The translations under genes and the position numbers were made by a program. The notes below the pieces were generated by a model. It did not search any database and had not been told where the DNA came from. It worked only from the letters and a program-made list of their open reading frames with translations. A stretch of DNA of 64,000 nt from Chenopodium formosanum (Eukaryota; Streptophyta; Magnoliopsida; Caryophyllales; Amaranthaceae), in NCBI GenBank assembly GCA_024500155.1, contig CM044868.1, positions 45,420,165 to 45,484,164 of the forward strand, read 5' to 3'. Shown here piece by piece: positions 11,278-23,655 of this stretch. Within the stretch, counting starts at the first letter, position 1, and each line of letters begins with the position of its first letter.

Positions 11278-11660
11278 CACTACAAGAAAATATATCTATA
11301 GAGGAAAAACTTTGAGGCAAATAATTTTATTTAGTCTCTAAAAGATATATTTAGCATCAATTAAAATTTTATTGTCTCTTAATGTTATTTTTAGCATTAA
11401 TTGATTATAGATTTCCCCTAAAAGTTTTTTTTAGCATCAACGAAATTATTGTTGCCTCTAAAAGTTAGTTTTAGCATTAGTTAATTATAAATTGTCTCTA
11501 AAAGTTCATTTTTAGCATTAGTGAGAATATGGTTGCCACTAAAACTTCTTTTTAGGAATAATGAACTTTATGTTGCCTCTAAATATTATTTTTAGCATTT
11601 GAGAAATTATGGTTGCCTCTAAAACTTTTTTGTTGCCTCTTAAAAAACTAGAAATTGTAT
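11278..11660. repeat. Left terminal and subterminal repeats of F
   Basis: After the CACTACAAGAAAA terminus the word TTGCCTCTAAAA followed by TTTTTAGCAT recurs about six times between 11330 and 11640. Similar words (TGCCTCTAA, TTGAGGCAA) occur at the right end, 30050-30510. Subterminal repeats of this kind are the binding sites of TnpA in En/Spm elements; that function is inferred here. Confidence 0.75.
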
Positions 11661-13003
11661 CTGTATTATGGATAGTGATGCATCAAAAGGGAAATGATCA
11701 AGTGTATTTTTCTTGTGCGAGACTTTTACAATTGGAGCCTTTAAGTTAGAGATGTGCCCAGTTAATTCCCCAGATAAACAAAGATTGTGCCTAGTTTATC
11801 TGAGGGTATAATCGTCTTTTTAAGTACCAGTTGAGGGGTACGTACATGCGTCTTTTTATGTAGCAATTGAGGGGTACATGTGTAATCTCCTTGCCAAATA
11901 GTAAAAGCAAGTTGCAAACAATAATTAGACAACTCACCAAAAGTACTGAATAAATGACCAAACTTTTTCAATATATTTACAGAAATGCCACCAGATTAAC
12001 TAACAAAAATTCGTTTATCTGTCAGATAAACTTGTATTTTTCCTTTAGTTATGAGTAGGTTAAGATGTGTTATTTAAGACATCATAAAAAGTTTTATTGG
12101 ACAATTATTTCAAAGGGGAAAAGGAAGTACATCATATTAATTACTTATACGTATATTTTGTTTGTAATTGTAGAATTGTAGAATGAATCAGTTCATGCAG
12201 GTTGGTGATGGGGAGGCATTGATCCATGTAAACCATGACAGACATCGACGGATTACTCATGAATTATGGAAAACAGTATCATAATTTCATACTACATTAT
12301 ACTCCAATGATATAGACTACGAGCATATATATGGCTTAATTTTCTTGGCTATTTTTTTTAATCTATAATAAGAGGCATCCTAGCCTAGTTTGTAATAAGG
12401 ACGATAAAGACTTGGACGATTTGATCGAGAGTAAGTACATACAACAATATTTCTACATCCCGTGGCTTATTCCTAAACTAAGATACCTTTTTTTTTTTTT
12501 TTGTTTTTTTTGTAGTGGATCATGTAACCCACTATGCCACTAATTAGATCATTACAGTATAAATAAGTAATTTAATATCATATACTTCTTATGTACACTA
12601 GTGGGCCATGGTTGGGACCTTTAATATAGCTTATGCACACTAGTGGCTTTACATTCTCTACTAAGTTTGATAAATAGTCATTAAAGTGCTTAATGTCCAA
12701 CGTCTGATCTCCAATTGTCTTGAGTTTTGTTGTCCACAATCATTTACAGGTATATTATCATTCTTTAGATGTGACTATCATATTAGAACTAAAGAAAACA
12801 TAAATACCTAAATATTAGAAATCAAAGCTCAAAACAAATAAACGTATGTGGATAAATCGAATCATGATGATTTATACAAAAAAATCGTTGTGTAAAGTAG
12901 GAATCTGTAGATTGAACGACAATAGTACTTATTAATAAAAAAAAAACAACAAGATACAAAAAATTGTTTGTATAATCTTACAAAAACAAAAAATCAATAA
13001 TAA
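11661..13003. mobile_element. F, region without a visible gene
   Basis: AT-rich sequence. The only pattern I see is a near-repeat of AGTTGAGGGGTACGTACATG around 11830-11880 and paired words GTTTATCTG/CAGATAAAC at 11793 and 12012-12030. No coding sequence is supported. This would be the 3' flank of the TNP2 gene. Confidence 0.5.
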
Positions 13004-13520
13004 TAAAAAGGGTCATTGATACATAGTATACATATGATTAGTTCCATCATGATCATTGAGCTCTCGGACATCATATGAGTTTCTTGGTGTGGTCTCAACT
13101 ATAACCTTCCAATTAGGCTTTAAAACATCGTTCAGATAAAATACTTGGCGAGCTTGTGTAGCTAAAATGTATGGATCATTAGTTAACAACTTTGATGTAT
13201 TAATGCTTATGAAGTCAAAACAGTCAGTATTGATCCCTCAACCATGATTGTGCACATCCCACCAGTCACACTTAAACAAAGTGACACGATTTCCTCCTAT
13301 ATATTGAACTTCTATGATTTCTTGTAAGGGGTCGTAATAATTAAGGGTTGATGATCCACTTTCTCCATTCACAACAATCCCACTATTTTGTGTTTCTCTT
13401 GTCCTTTCACTATCCTTGCTACGAAACATAAATACATTAGCCATGTAGCCATTTAAAGATATCACAGCACGATTCGGACCCGTGCTAATGCTCTAAAGTT
13501 AGTAGTAGCACTTGGATGAT
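13004..13520 (-). pseudogene. TNP2 transposase, C-terminal part (DUF4216 region) of F
   Basis: Reading leftwards, a remnant resembling the L-A-R-G-P motif leads into RAVISLNGYMANVFMFR, then TQNSGIVVNG, YYDPLQEIIEVQYIGG and VTLFKCDWWDV. These motifs are typical of DUF4216 in TNP2-type CACTA transposases. After an in-frame stop at about 13236 the frame continues with DPYILATQARQVFYL and KPNWKVIVETTPRNSYDV to about 13010. Upstream exons lie beyond G, at 24986-27456. The gene is broken by stops and by G. Confidence 0.8.
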
Positions 13521-15067
13521 ATTCCTTTGACAAAATCGTCACCTATAAAATAGATAAATATATGTAAACATAAAATATTATCAAAAGCTGTAAAAAAAAT
13601 ATTAAACCAAAATATCATAACAATTTAATTTCTTTATATAAATCAATTATCATTATTTACTATTTAATAATCATAATAATTAAAAATTTGACAACTTAAG
13701 AACTTGGGTAATTCCATTATGAAAGAGATCAAGAACTACAAGGATGGTAATATATCACAACTAATGAGGGGCTGATGAGGTTCTAAAATAGATGGATCAC
13801 TTAAAAGTTAAAACCACTAACTTGAAACTAACATGTCTGCTTGAGATAATAGACGAGTTAGTTAAACTTAAAGTCATGAAGTTTGATTACTTGATTTCAG
13901 GTATATTATTTATTCATCTTGTCTGACAACATTAATCTAATTATAGGTAGTATCAAATTATGACTATTGTTGGTCTTTCTAACGAAAATATTAATCTAGT
14001 AGAATTAAACCCAAACTACAAAGAGACTCTATCTGCTCCACCATGCAAAGCCCTGAGGTCACTAACAATTTTCTATTGACCAGTTCTATCAGTCCTCAAA
14101 CATCCTCATAAAATATCTCTAATTTCGACCGCTAAAACAACATTAATATCCTCAGCTCAGCTGCATTGTTCACAGCAAACTTCAAAATACTCTCAATGCT
14201 AACAGCATCACCCTATGCCTTCAACTCTTAATGCCCAAAAATTAACGTTTAAGTATCCAAACAAGCTTACAACCCAATTGAAATAATATAAGTTACAGAA
14301 TTTATATTGAGCGACCCGAAGAGCCACATCCTCATGCAAATAACAAGGACATAAATTAAGAAAGCCAAGATAAAAATCATTAGATGCCTCAAGATAATCT
14401 GACTGAGTGATCTATACAATATTCAACCTCACAAGCATGTAGCAAATTGAAGTTGAAACTCTCCATACATCCTTCAAAATTAAGGCACTTTTACACATGC
14501 GACAAAACAAATTTTGCGTTACAATCTCAAACACACCTCAAAAATTACTTCAAGAAAACTTGCCATCACATATATCTTTTGGCTCAACCATGGACACCAT
14601 TTAGCAAAAATACTATGAACATAAAACCCTTGTCCTATCAATAAGGGAACCCCCTGTCATGACTGTGCATTCATATACGCCATAACAAAAAATTAAGGTT
14701 TATTTTCTACAACTAGATTAGTCTCCCACCAAAAGAGGATATATTAGTTCCTTGATAGTTACAATTATCTAATTAGATCTATCTTGCTGGATGAGAATGC
14801 TAATTATTGGCTATTTGTTCGCTCAATGAAAAGAGGGTAAATCCATAACCATAGGACTAAAAAAGTGGTAACACATACAATATAATTTTCAAAATAGGAA
14901 AAAACATAAGAAATAAATAAATAAAAACTTACTTGATCGCTAAACCATTTTTTGAAATCTTTTTTATGAGACGAAATCATCCTCTTATTACTTGTAGCAT
15001 TGCGAGTATACTCACTGTTAGATAATTAATAAAGTTATATATTTTTTTCTATAAAAAATAATCTTTG
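13521..15067. mobile_element. F, intron or decayed coding region left of G
   Basis: No ORF or recognisable protein is visible. By position it should hold intron or decayed exon sequence of TNP2 between DUF4218 and DUF4216. The insertion site of G is at its right edge, CTTTG at 15063-15067. Confidence 0.5.
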
Positions 15068-15474
15068 TGAAAGGAATGGTGTCCTTCGAACAAGTGTACT
15101 ATTTCGTTAGTGGGTTCAGAATTATTAGAAATCTAATATATTCGGTAAGGTCAAGTGATCGGAATGCCTGGGTGGAGGCCGCTTTCGATCACTACTATCA
15201 ATGCATAATTAATATTACAGCTTAATCTTGACTGAACCCTTCGGGTCACACCCAAGCAACTAACGAACAGAAGCGACGAATTAATCCGGATGGAATTAAT
15301 AAGTCAACCGAGTAACTAATATTTAGACGTTGGGAATTCGAGCTTAGAGCGTCGAAACTTAACGTCGGTAGTCGAGTCGAAAAATAGAAATAGACGACAC
15401 GTGAAAATAATAATAAATCAACAAAGACCAAAATACCCCTAGCATCAGACCACCGAGTGCTAAGGGGTATATCC

Positions 15475-15620
15475 AAGCTAGCAGCCCGCACCAAGTGCAG
15501 GGCTTTCTAGGAAGCTGCGGCTAGCTGCCCACACCTAGTGCGTGGCGTGCTAGCATGCTGTAGCTAGCAGCCCGCACTAGGTGCGCGACATGCTAGCAGC
15601 AGCTCTCGCCAGCAGCAACC
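15475..15620 (+). repeat. GC-rich hairpin words in the 5' LTR of G
   Basis: The unit CTAGCAGCCCGCAC...GTGC(A/G)(G/C)GGC recurs about three times with CTAGCTGCC and GCATGCTAGC spacers. Arms such as AGCCCGCAC and GTGCAGGGCT can pair. The island repeats at 24065-24200 in the 3' LTR. It sits 350-490 bases before the TATA box. Confidence 0.65.
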
Positions 15621-15966
15621 CACACGCAAGTGCATGGGGTGCCGGTCGAGAGAGTGCGAGCAACAGCCCGCATTTTGTGTTGCTGGGACGGTTGGGTCGA
15701 GAGAAGGCCAGCAGCAAATGGGAAGCCCACTTAGTTGCCTTGGTGCCCAAGTGGGAGTTTTTAAGTGGCGCAAGGTGAGGGAGAGAGTGGGGAGCAAGTT
15801 TGGCCCCCCCTCCTCCAAATGGTTCTCACCTAACCTTTGACATGAGTTTGCCACTTGTTGATTTATTACTAGTTTGATTATTAATTTTATTTTAGCTTTA
15901 AAATAAAATGGGAAAATCAAATTCTCCCACATTGATGGGAGAGCTTTTCACACTCATGCATTTCCC

Positions 15967-15974
15967 TATAAATA
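15967..15974 (+). promoter_or_regulatory. TATA box of the 5' LTR of G
   Basis: TATAAATA in the context CCC-TATAAATA-CCC, repeated unchanged in the 3' LTR at 24556-24563. Confidence 0.65.
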
Positions 15975-16329
15975 CCCAAGTTGGGGTATTGGGAAAAGCA
16001 TTTGAGTAAGAGTTGAAAAAGACATCACCATTGTGAAAACCTTTGAACTCATTAATTACTCGGGTTTTGGTCGGGCTTTGCTAACCCCAAGGCATTGGAC
16101 CGTTTTTGGTGGTCCTATTGTGGGTGGACTATCGTTGGAGACCGTCGTAATTTCGAGGCTTGCTTTCGAAGTAACAGCCCCTTCCGGTTGGGCGAAGCAC
16201 GCTCCAAAGGTAATCGTTTTATGTTAATCTTGTGATTAATTTAATTATGTTTATGGTTTTATTTATTACGAGTGCGGTCTTGTATTCGGGTTTGTTTCCG
16301 TGGTGAGTCAGACTCACCAAACCCCAACA

Positions 16330-16347
16330 GCGGTATCGGAGCCTCGC
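16330..16347 (+). other. Primer-binding site of G
   Basis: CGGTATCGGAGCC follows the 5' LTR directly. It resembles the initiator-Met tRNA site TGGTATCAGAGCC with substitutions, as expected for an old or diverged element. Confidence 0.65.
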
Positions 16348-19300
16348 TCGTTTATTTTTAAAATCATAATGTTTTTCAAGGTGCTTTAATTGCTTAATTT
16401 TTCTGGTATTAAGTTGCTAATTAGATTTGTAGCTCGTTTTATTTATTTTAACCTTTTATTAGAGCTATCTTCAGCCCCGAACCTAGATTTTGACCCAAAA
16501 ATAGTTAATTTTTGGTGGAAAAGGCGTTCTGGAAATGGTTTTCCCCTTCTAGAACTCGGTTTTTAGCAAAAAAAAACGACCATAAATGCACTTTTTGAGC
16601 GATATTTCATTTTGACGAAAACTTTTAAGTCTTTCTAACCTTGAAAATTAATTGCATATTTATGGTGGTTTTGTAATTGGTTCAATACATATTTTATATG
16701 CAATTTTAAACCTTTTTAGGCATGATTACTTGGTGGTAATTTGTGTTTGAAAGCTTGGTTTTATTTTTCACATAATTGCAAACTAATTGCATTAAGTGTG
16801 AAATTGTTGTTCTTTGAGGCTTCCAAGTACTAAAGATTCAATCTTTAATTATGTTAAGTGATTGAAACTTTGAGTTACTAAATTCCATGAATTTTTGTTA
16901 AACTTTGTTGATTTAATCATTTTTTAGTTGATTGGAATCATAAAGTTTGAAACTTGTGATAGAAATTTGTTTATCTTCATATTGGAATATATAATTTTTT
17001 AAAAGATTCACAAGTATTAAAGTTGGAATCTTTATTGAACTTATGTTCATTTTTCAAATCCCTTTTATTTTGTAAAAAACTCAAGATTAATTTAAATTAA
17101 TTGAAATGATAATGAATAATTGCCCTCTTATTTTTGTTGCACCAAGTTAAACCAATTTTATTAAAGAATGGTTCTTGGAAATAATTTTGGTTACATGCAC
17201 TTGGATGATTTTTTATTTAAGTTACACTTGTTTAAATTTTCAATTTTGCTCACAAAAATTAGTTCTAAAATTAATAAATTATCACGCGAAATTTGGGATT
17301 AAAATCTCGAGGCTATGACACGCAAATCGAGGCAAAGCCTCCCTTGGCTAGCCGGGCTGCATAGCAACCCGCATGTGGCTGCCAAGGGCATGCTCGATGC
17401 GTGCGACCATGTGTGTGGGGTGTACGAGCGTTTATTGCGTTTATGTGCTTAGTGTTTTGGTGTAAAGAGGCAAGCAGCCGTGGCCTTGTGTCTAGCACCT
17501 TGTAACCCGTAGCAAACGCTACTAGGGTGTACCTAGCTAGTGCTACGTGGGGGGGGGGGGGTGGTGAAGGCACGTGCGCCAAGCCGTATAGTGCGGGGTT
17601 ATTAGACAACCTTGACTTTCATGTGGCACTTATGTAGTGCATGAACCACTTGAGTATGGTTGGCTTCGTGTTTGCTTATTTTGCTGTTTTAAATATTTTA
17701 TTAATCTAATTTGATTTTAATTATTTTAATAAATTTTAGAGGCTAGGCCTCGGTTTTTAAGCGGCATTGGCAAAAAAAATTTGACAAATATTTGGGTTTA
17801 TCTACTTAATTAATTGGATTAATTAAGTTGGATGCGGAATTTAGTGGGAGCTTCATTTATTATTTTCATAATCGGTTAAACAACTTTGACTAGTCTTAAT
17901 TAGGCGTGTTAATTGGATTAACCACCTACATTAGTTACTAGTGCGAGCGTTTGTTTAATGCATTATTACTTGTTTTTTGTGATAATAAATGCATGGGCCA
18001 TTCACAAATAGTGAATGGATGAATGGAATAAATATTCTCTCACATGTTTTATGAAATGGCAACTAGTGGGACCCGATTAGGATAGAAAATACGACTATGT
18101 GCCGTGATGTATTTTTGTAAATCTAAATACGGTCTATGCAGCGTTGAGTATTTTTGTACCTTAATATTTAGATTAGTCCTAATCGTAGATACTAGTATTT
18201 GCATAGTTTGGTTAAGTCTTGAAGACGGAGTTTCTTGGAAGACGAAGCCTTGAAATTGCAAGTGAAGAACTTTTGAAGACTTGAAGATTTTAAGGGGTTA
18301 TGCTAGTTGCCAATATGCATCTTATACTTATGCTTTATATATTTATGCTTGTGCTTATATATGAATGATTTGTTAGATGACTGTTTAGGTTTTTCATTAT
18401 GTTGCAATGATTAATTAAGTTCACTTAAATAAACCAACATAGAAAACCTAGGTCCCTAATAATATTGAGTAAAACTTGTCTTTCCAATACAACACTTGCA
18501 CACCGAATGAGTGTGATGGTGGGCTACGCCAAAGCGAGGTACCATCACTACTCCAAGGATCGTAAGGCGCACCGGGTGTGCATGTTGGTTTTGGTTGTAC
18601 TCAATGATATGAGTTATGGAGTCCATACACGTCGAGGTAAAAGAGATAAATCTTCATGAGAGCATTAGATGCGACGATTATCTAACCAAGAGTGGCTTGG
18701 AGCCATTAGCAAAGAGTTGCTTACCTTAGAATATTGAGTGTTAAGACAAGACAAATCATGATTAACCACTCTTTGTTTCTTTGGATCTTGGAATCGACTT
18801 ATTCTTGCCAAATAGGGACAAATTTAATGCGTGGATAAGACGTTTAATAAGATTGAAGTTTGCATGAATGCTCTTAAATTTCAAACTTATTATATTCTTG
18901 ATAAATGGTTATAATTTGTACTTATATTTATAGTATTCTAAATCAAATAATATTGTTTCCATGATTGGTACAGGAAGTCTTTGAGGATAGTTCTCAGAGA
19001 AAGGAAAAGCATTTCTAAAATACAACTCGCATAAATGACTTTTATAACAAAGTCCGAAAGGATGGTTGGACATCATGTATTCAAAATACTAGGTAGTTTT
19101 GATAAAACATGAAGTATTGAGTTTCAAACTCAAATTGTTAAATATTTGACAACCAACATATCTTTTCGCTTTATATATAAATGAGTAGGACTCATTTATG
19201 TAGTAATTCAAGCGTGAATTAAAGGAAAAGATGGAACTTTGTTTTACAGCGCATTAGATGCTTAATTATGCCTAACAAAATATAAAAGTCAAGGTACTTA

Positions 19301-22300
19301 AAGAAATGGTTCTTAAAGTAAGGTCATGAGATATTGTATGATAAGAAATATGGGAAACAAGGAACGAAGAAAAGGAATAAGATTCCATTTCAACACATGA
19401 GTTCATGTTATTGTAGTTAACTTAGAAACTCGTTATCTTCACAAGTATCGGATACTTCTTGAGTGTTCCACTTTGAAAGTGACCTCAAACTATTGAAGTT
19501 AAGCTAAGTTATCGACTTACAAGCTTAGAACGAAGCAACAAGATCTACATAAGTTGTAAGGTCGTATGCTTTGTTTAAAGACCTTTTAAGCAAAAAGGCT
19601 AGAACGAATAATGGTTATTATTATGGTCCAAAATCAGCAAATGATCCGTTCACGCAAGGAAAGACTCACATTCAAAGTAAAGGAGCAATAGTTGCGAATT
19701 TATTTGAATGGCATGCTTATCCAAGCATTGAGTCAAGAATGCTTGATTATAAACAAACATTTGCCCAATATGGTTAACTCACTAAGTTCAAGTCATGGGC
19801 ATGATTTGCGTTCCGAACATCTTTAGCAATGTCACATCAATAAGAACGTACTCAAGGCTCTATTAGATAGGCTCTTGATAGTTGCTCGATTCGAAATCGT
19901 TCTAAGACAAGCAAGTCTTACTTGTTGAAACCGACAAAGCAAAGAGTTATTGTTCTTGGTATAGACAATTGACTCTGAAGGCTAAAGAGTATTCAATTAC
20001 TTCAACGATTCCCGAAGAATTTGAAAGGATATGGCTATATTCATCAAATGTGAAAAAACTTGACATGAGTAGCTCAAGAGTTCAGTGAAGTACAAAATCG
20101 ACTTGGCAAGATATCAAAACATCTAGATTAGATCGAGCGATGTTTGCTTGAGTTAAGCATGACCATCACAAAGTTATGAAATTGAAATTTTCATAAATAA
20201 CTCCACAAAGAACATAGTGTGAGACCTCGATTCCATTTAAAAATGACTCGAACAATGATGGATCACGTCCCTTCCTATAAAGTTCTTAAGATTTGCACAA
20301 TGGAATAATGTTACACTAAACAAAATGTCGAAGCTAAGAAAGGACGCCATATTCAGTTATGGAAAGAAATATCTTCTAAATGTCTTTTCAAGTATATGTC
20401 TAAAACTCTTAGCCATAGTGGGATTTTACTGGCTTAGTGGGAGCTAAGTGACTCAGTGGGAGCTCACCGGCTTAGCAAGAGCTAGGTGGTTGAGTGGGAG
20501 CTTAATGGCTCATCCAAGGCTAAGATAGCTCAAGTGGGAGCTAACTGTTTGTTTTACAAGGAACTTTAACCCAAAGACAATATACATGTCTCTTTGTAAG
20601 CATTTAAGTGAGACCACGGGCATTACCTCCACAACCTAATTGAGAACATAGTGATTGTTGCTCTAAGTGGTGTCTTTCTGGAAAGTAACACATTTCCAAA
20701 ACAACAAGTGGGAGGAAAATGAACTTGATGACAATCGAGCTTAGAAACAAACTAAAACTGAGAATGTCGGAAGACCTTAAAAGGACTTCATGAGAATGCT
20801 TGATCAAGAATACTTAAAATGACTGTACAAGTGACTTAAAAGAGAATTCATTACTCACAAAACATCAGAAATGTTGGAGTAAGATCAACATAACAAAAGG
20901 ACTTTGGAAACGCCATGAAACTCAGTGGTTGATGCAATTGCCCTGTATAGGTATATAATTCACCAAAGGTTTGGGTTGAATCCTATAAATTTTCTATTAT
21001 GTTAGAAATACACCTAAGACTTACAATAATACTATTTACTATTATATAGTAAAGGAATAATGTGTTGTAAGATAGCTACGACAAATTCAAATTCTGAATA
21101 ATGGTTAGAGGCCATGAAAATTCGAAACAGACCCCATGTTTGAAAATCATGTTTGAAACTTGATTAATTTGCATAAAGGGTAAATGACCCATCGATTGCA
21201 AATAAGTTTTCAAGGAGAAAACTATCAAATGTGGAAATATATATGCATACATAGCTAGATTGGATGTAAAGGATACAATTAAATTCATGGAGTTGATTTT
21301 AATAAAAAAACCTATTTACCAATCGGAATGCTTAAGTAATTTTGTGATTGATCTAGCAAAATTGCACATATGAAATATGGCAAAATAGATACCAAAACTG
21401 CCTTCCCAAAATAGGATTTTGGAAGTGACTATGGAATAGTCTAAGGGTTTTGAAAATCTAAATGCCAGATTTGAAAGCAAGCTCAGGGAATTCGTCATGG
21501 GATTAAAGGAAGCATTGCATATAGGAATTGGAACGTGTTTTCTCATAAAGTTAATAAGAGGATTGGCTTATGGAGAAATATAGAAATTCTGATGAATAAG
21601 AAGTTTAGTGGGAGCAAAAGTAAAGGTCCAAAGAGAAGTTTACGAACTCTATTGTGAAACAACTATTAAATGCTAAATGTTTAGATTTGAAAGTATTTTG
21701 ACAATGGACCAAGCTAAAGGCGATATTTAGTATACATATTGGGAATTAAGTTATATGGTATAGACTTAATTAAATGTTTAAACGAGTAAAGGAATTTACC
21801 ATATTAAACATGAAGGACTTTGAAAGGCTTTCGACCCATATTTATAAAACTAAGTAAATGTTTGAACTAAGTATAAGCTAGGCTTAATACTAAGTCAAAC
21901 AAGAAAGACTCTAGTAAGAGATTTCAACCATATCACATAGCGAACAATTTAGCAAAGACTCGATGAAATTGAATGAGCTAAAATGTCAAATTGATGGGAT
22001 AAAGATTTAGAATCATTCTACAATTAAATCCATCATGTAAAGCTATGATATGGTATCGTCTCACGACTTACTTGCTTAGTGCATGTGAAGTATGTATATA
22101 GTACCAATCAACTTGAATCTAATTATTAGATTATAGTCAAGAACATCCAAAACACTTGGATGAGTTAGAGGATGAGTTCTTGAAGCATGGAAACAAATAT
22201 AATTTTAGCATTGATGATGCAAGCACAAGCCTTAAATAAGGATGAAATCCTTAATAACGAAGCCCTTTGTAAGCACGAGGTAAGAAGCGTCGTGGCTTGA

Positions 22301-23640
22301 GAAATGGTAACATGGATATGCATCCATATATAATGTGCAGAAATTTAAGGTAAATTTCCATGATCACAAGTGATTAGGGTATTCCAAATCATTGTGAGCT
22401 GTTGGAAGTGAAACCCAAGCAAGGCATCATCAAGAAGTCTACTAAAGTATATGATGAGAATATTTTTTCCTTAAAAGGCAATAGTAAAGAAGATGTTAAA
22501 TGGAAAGTTTGTTGTTGAACGTTGATGATTGTAGGTTGTCAAGCTGAAGGTCGCAAATCATGTAAATGAGTGGGAGCCATTGCTTGGACAATAAATCCTA
22601 AATCACATGTAATTCATTAACACTCTCAAAATTTTATCATCTTATTATGGAAATGGTCGATAATGAAGATGCTAAGATTTGCAAAGTAATTATAACTAAA
22701 CCTATGCAATAAGTGAACGACAACATTCACAAATTGCGTGAAAGAAATCAATCATATTAGATATGGGTGTGATTTCTATAAATGTTTTATGAAGATTACT
22801 ACTCTTAAAACATTTGGGAAAACCATTTATCATAAGATGAAACATTGTGAAGTTTCATAGTGGAATAAATTTTTTCTAAATATTCCACAAAACTATTTAA
22901 TTGTGGTTTAAAATTAAATAATGAGTCCATTCTATTTTAAAAAATATTCAAAATAGGGTATCAAGACAATGTCTTGGATAAAGAAACACCTATCAATTGA
23001 ACATTGAATATTTTAATCGAAAATTATCCTTAATCAAGGTCATTTATTTTGTGGACAACTAGTGACTGTTAAAGATTAATGTGTAGTATGATTTATAGCA
23101 CCGTTTCTTGTGCTATGAGGACATAAATCATTTGGAAATGTATTGGTTTAGAACCATACTGGATCGACCTATGAGAATACTTTAAGAGATTCAAAATCGT
23201 CATAAGTATATTTCTCATTATTGCTATTGGAACTCTTTTCCTTGACCATGAGTATTGTGAGGTCTCTTATTTGAGTACTAGTCCTTTTTTTTTTATTTCG
23301 GTCAAACGTCTACCGTAATTGGGGATTATAACGACGGCTATCAGGCGGCTAGGTCCTCTTAGTTTGAGAAGCTACATTACAAGACTGGGAATGTCCCGCT
23401 ACTAACAATAGGGAACATGTCTTGTTGTTTACAAGGCCTCTCGAACAGCGAGACTATGAAAATGCATGGCCGTGTTCAGATGGATTTTAGAAATCATCTG
23501 CTTATTGACAGTCAAACTCAGATTTCGAGAAACACTTCTGGATGTAATAGGGATGACGAATAATCTTACCCTATAGTTAATGAAGAGACATGAAGAGACA
23601 TAGGAAAGGGGTTGTACACTAAGTGCGCACTTGTCCGGAA
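16348..23640 (+). mobile_element. Noncoding interior of G
   Basis: No gag, protease, RT or integrase is recognisable. Open frames are short and look random; the longest, on the - strand at 17313-17609, covers a GC-richer patch with an 11-G run at 17551-17561. At 21205-21240 twelve codons read SFQGENYQMWKY, faintly like a Copia gag, but stops follow at once. At 20417-20545 the word AGTGGGAGCT recurs. The rest shows nothing I can support. Confidence 0.6.
20417..20545 (+). repeat. Short repeats of an AGTGGGAGCTAA word in G
   Basis: Five or six degenerate copies of GGCTTAGTGGGAGCTAA are spaced 20-35 bases apart. The core GTGGGAG equals that of the polypurine tract of the element. They have no coding sense. 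Confidence 0.55.
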
Positions 23641-23655
23641 GGACAAGTGGGAGAT
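23641..23655 (+). other. Polypurine tract of G
   Basis: GGACAAGTGGGAGAT lies directly before the 3' LTR at 23656. This form is common in plant Copia elements, which hints at the autonomous partner of G. Confidence 0.7.

Larger units (their letters stand above)
15068..16329 (+). repeat. 5' LTR of G
   Basis: This 1262-bp LTR begins TGAAAGG and ends CAACA. It has a GC-rich hairpin island at 15475-15620, a TATA box at 15967-15974 and GC-richer sequence at 16060-16210 just downstream of the presumed start of transcription. Confidence 0.9.

Noticed and set aside
17313..17609. - strand ORF of 98 codons in G
   Set aside because: It covers a GC-rich patch with a run of 11 G, and no domain or conservation is visible; probably chance.
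21205..21240. Copia gag remnant in G
   Set aside because: Only a dozen residues fit and stops follow; too short to annotate as a gene.
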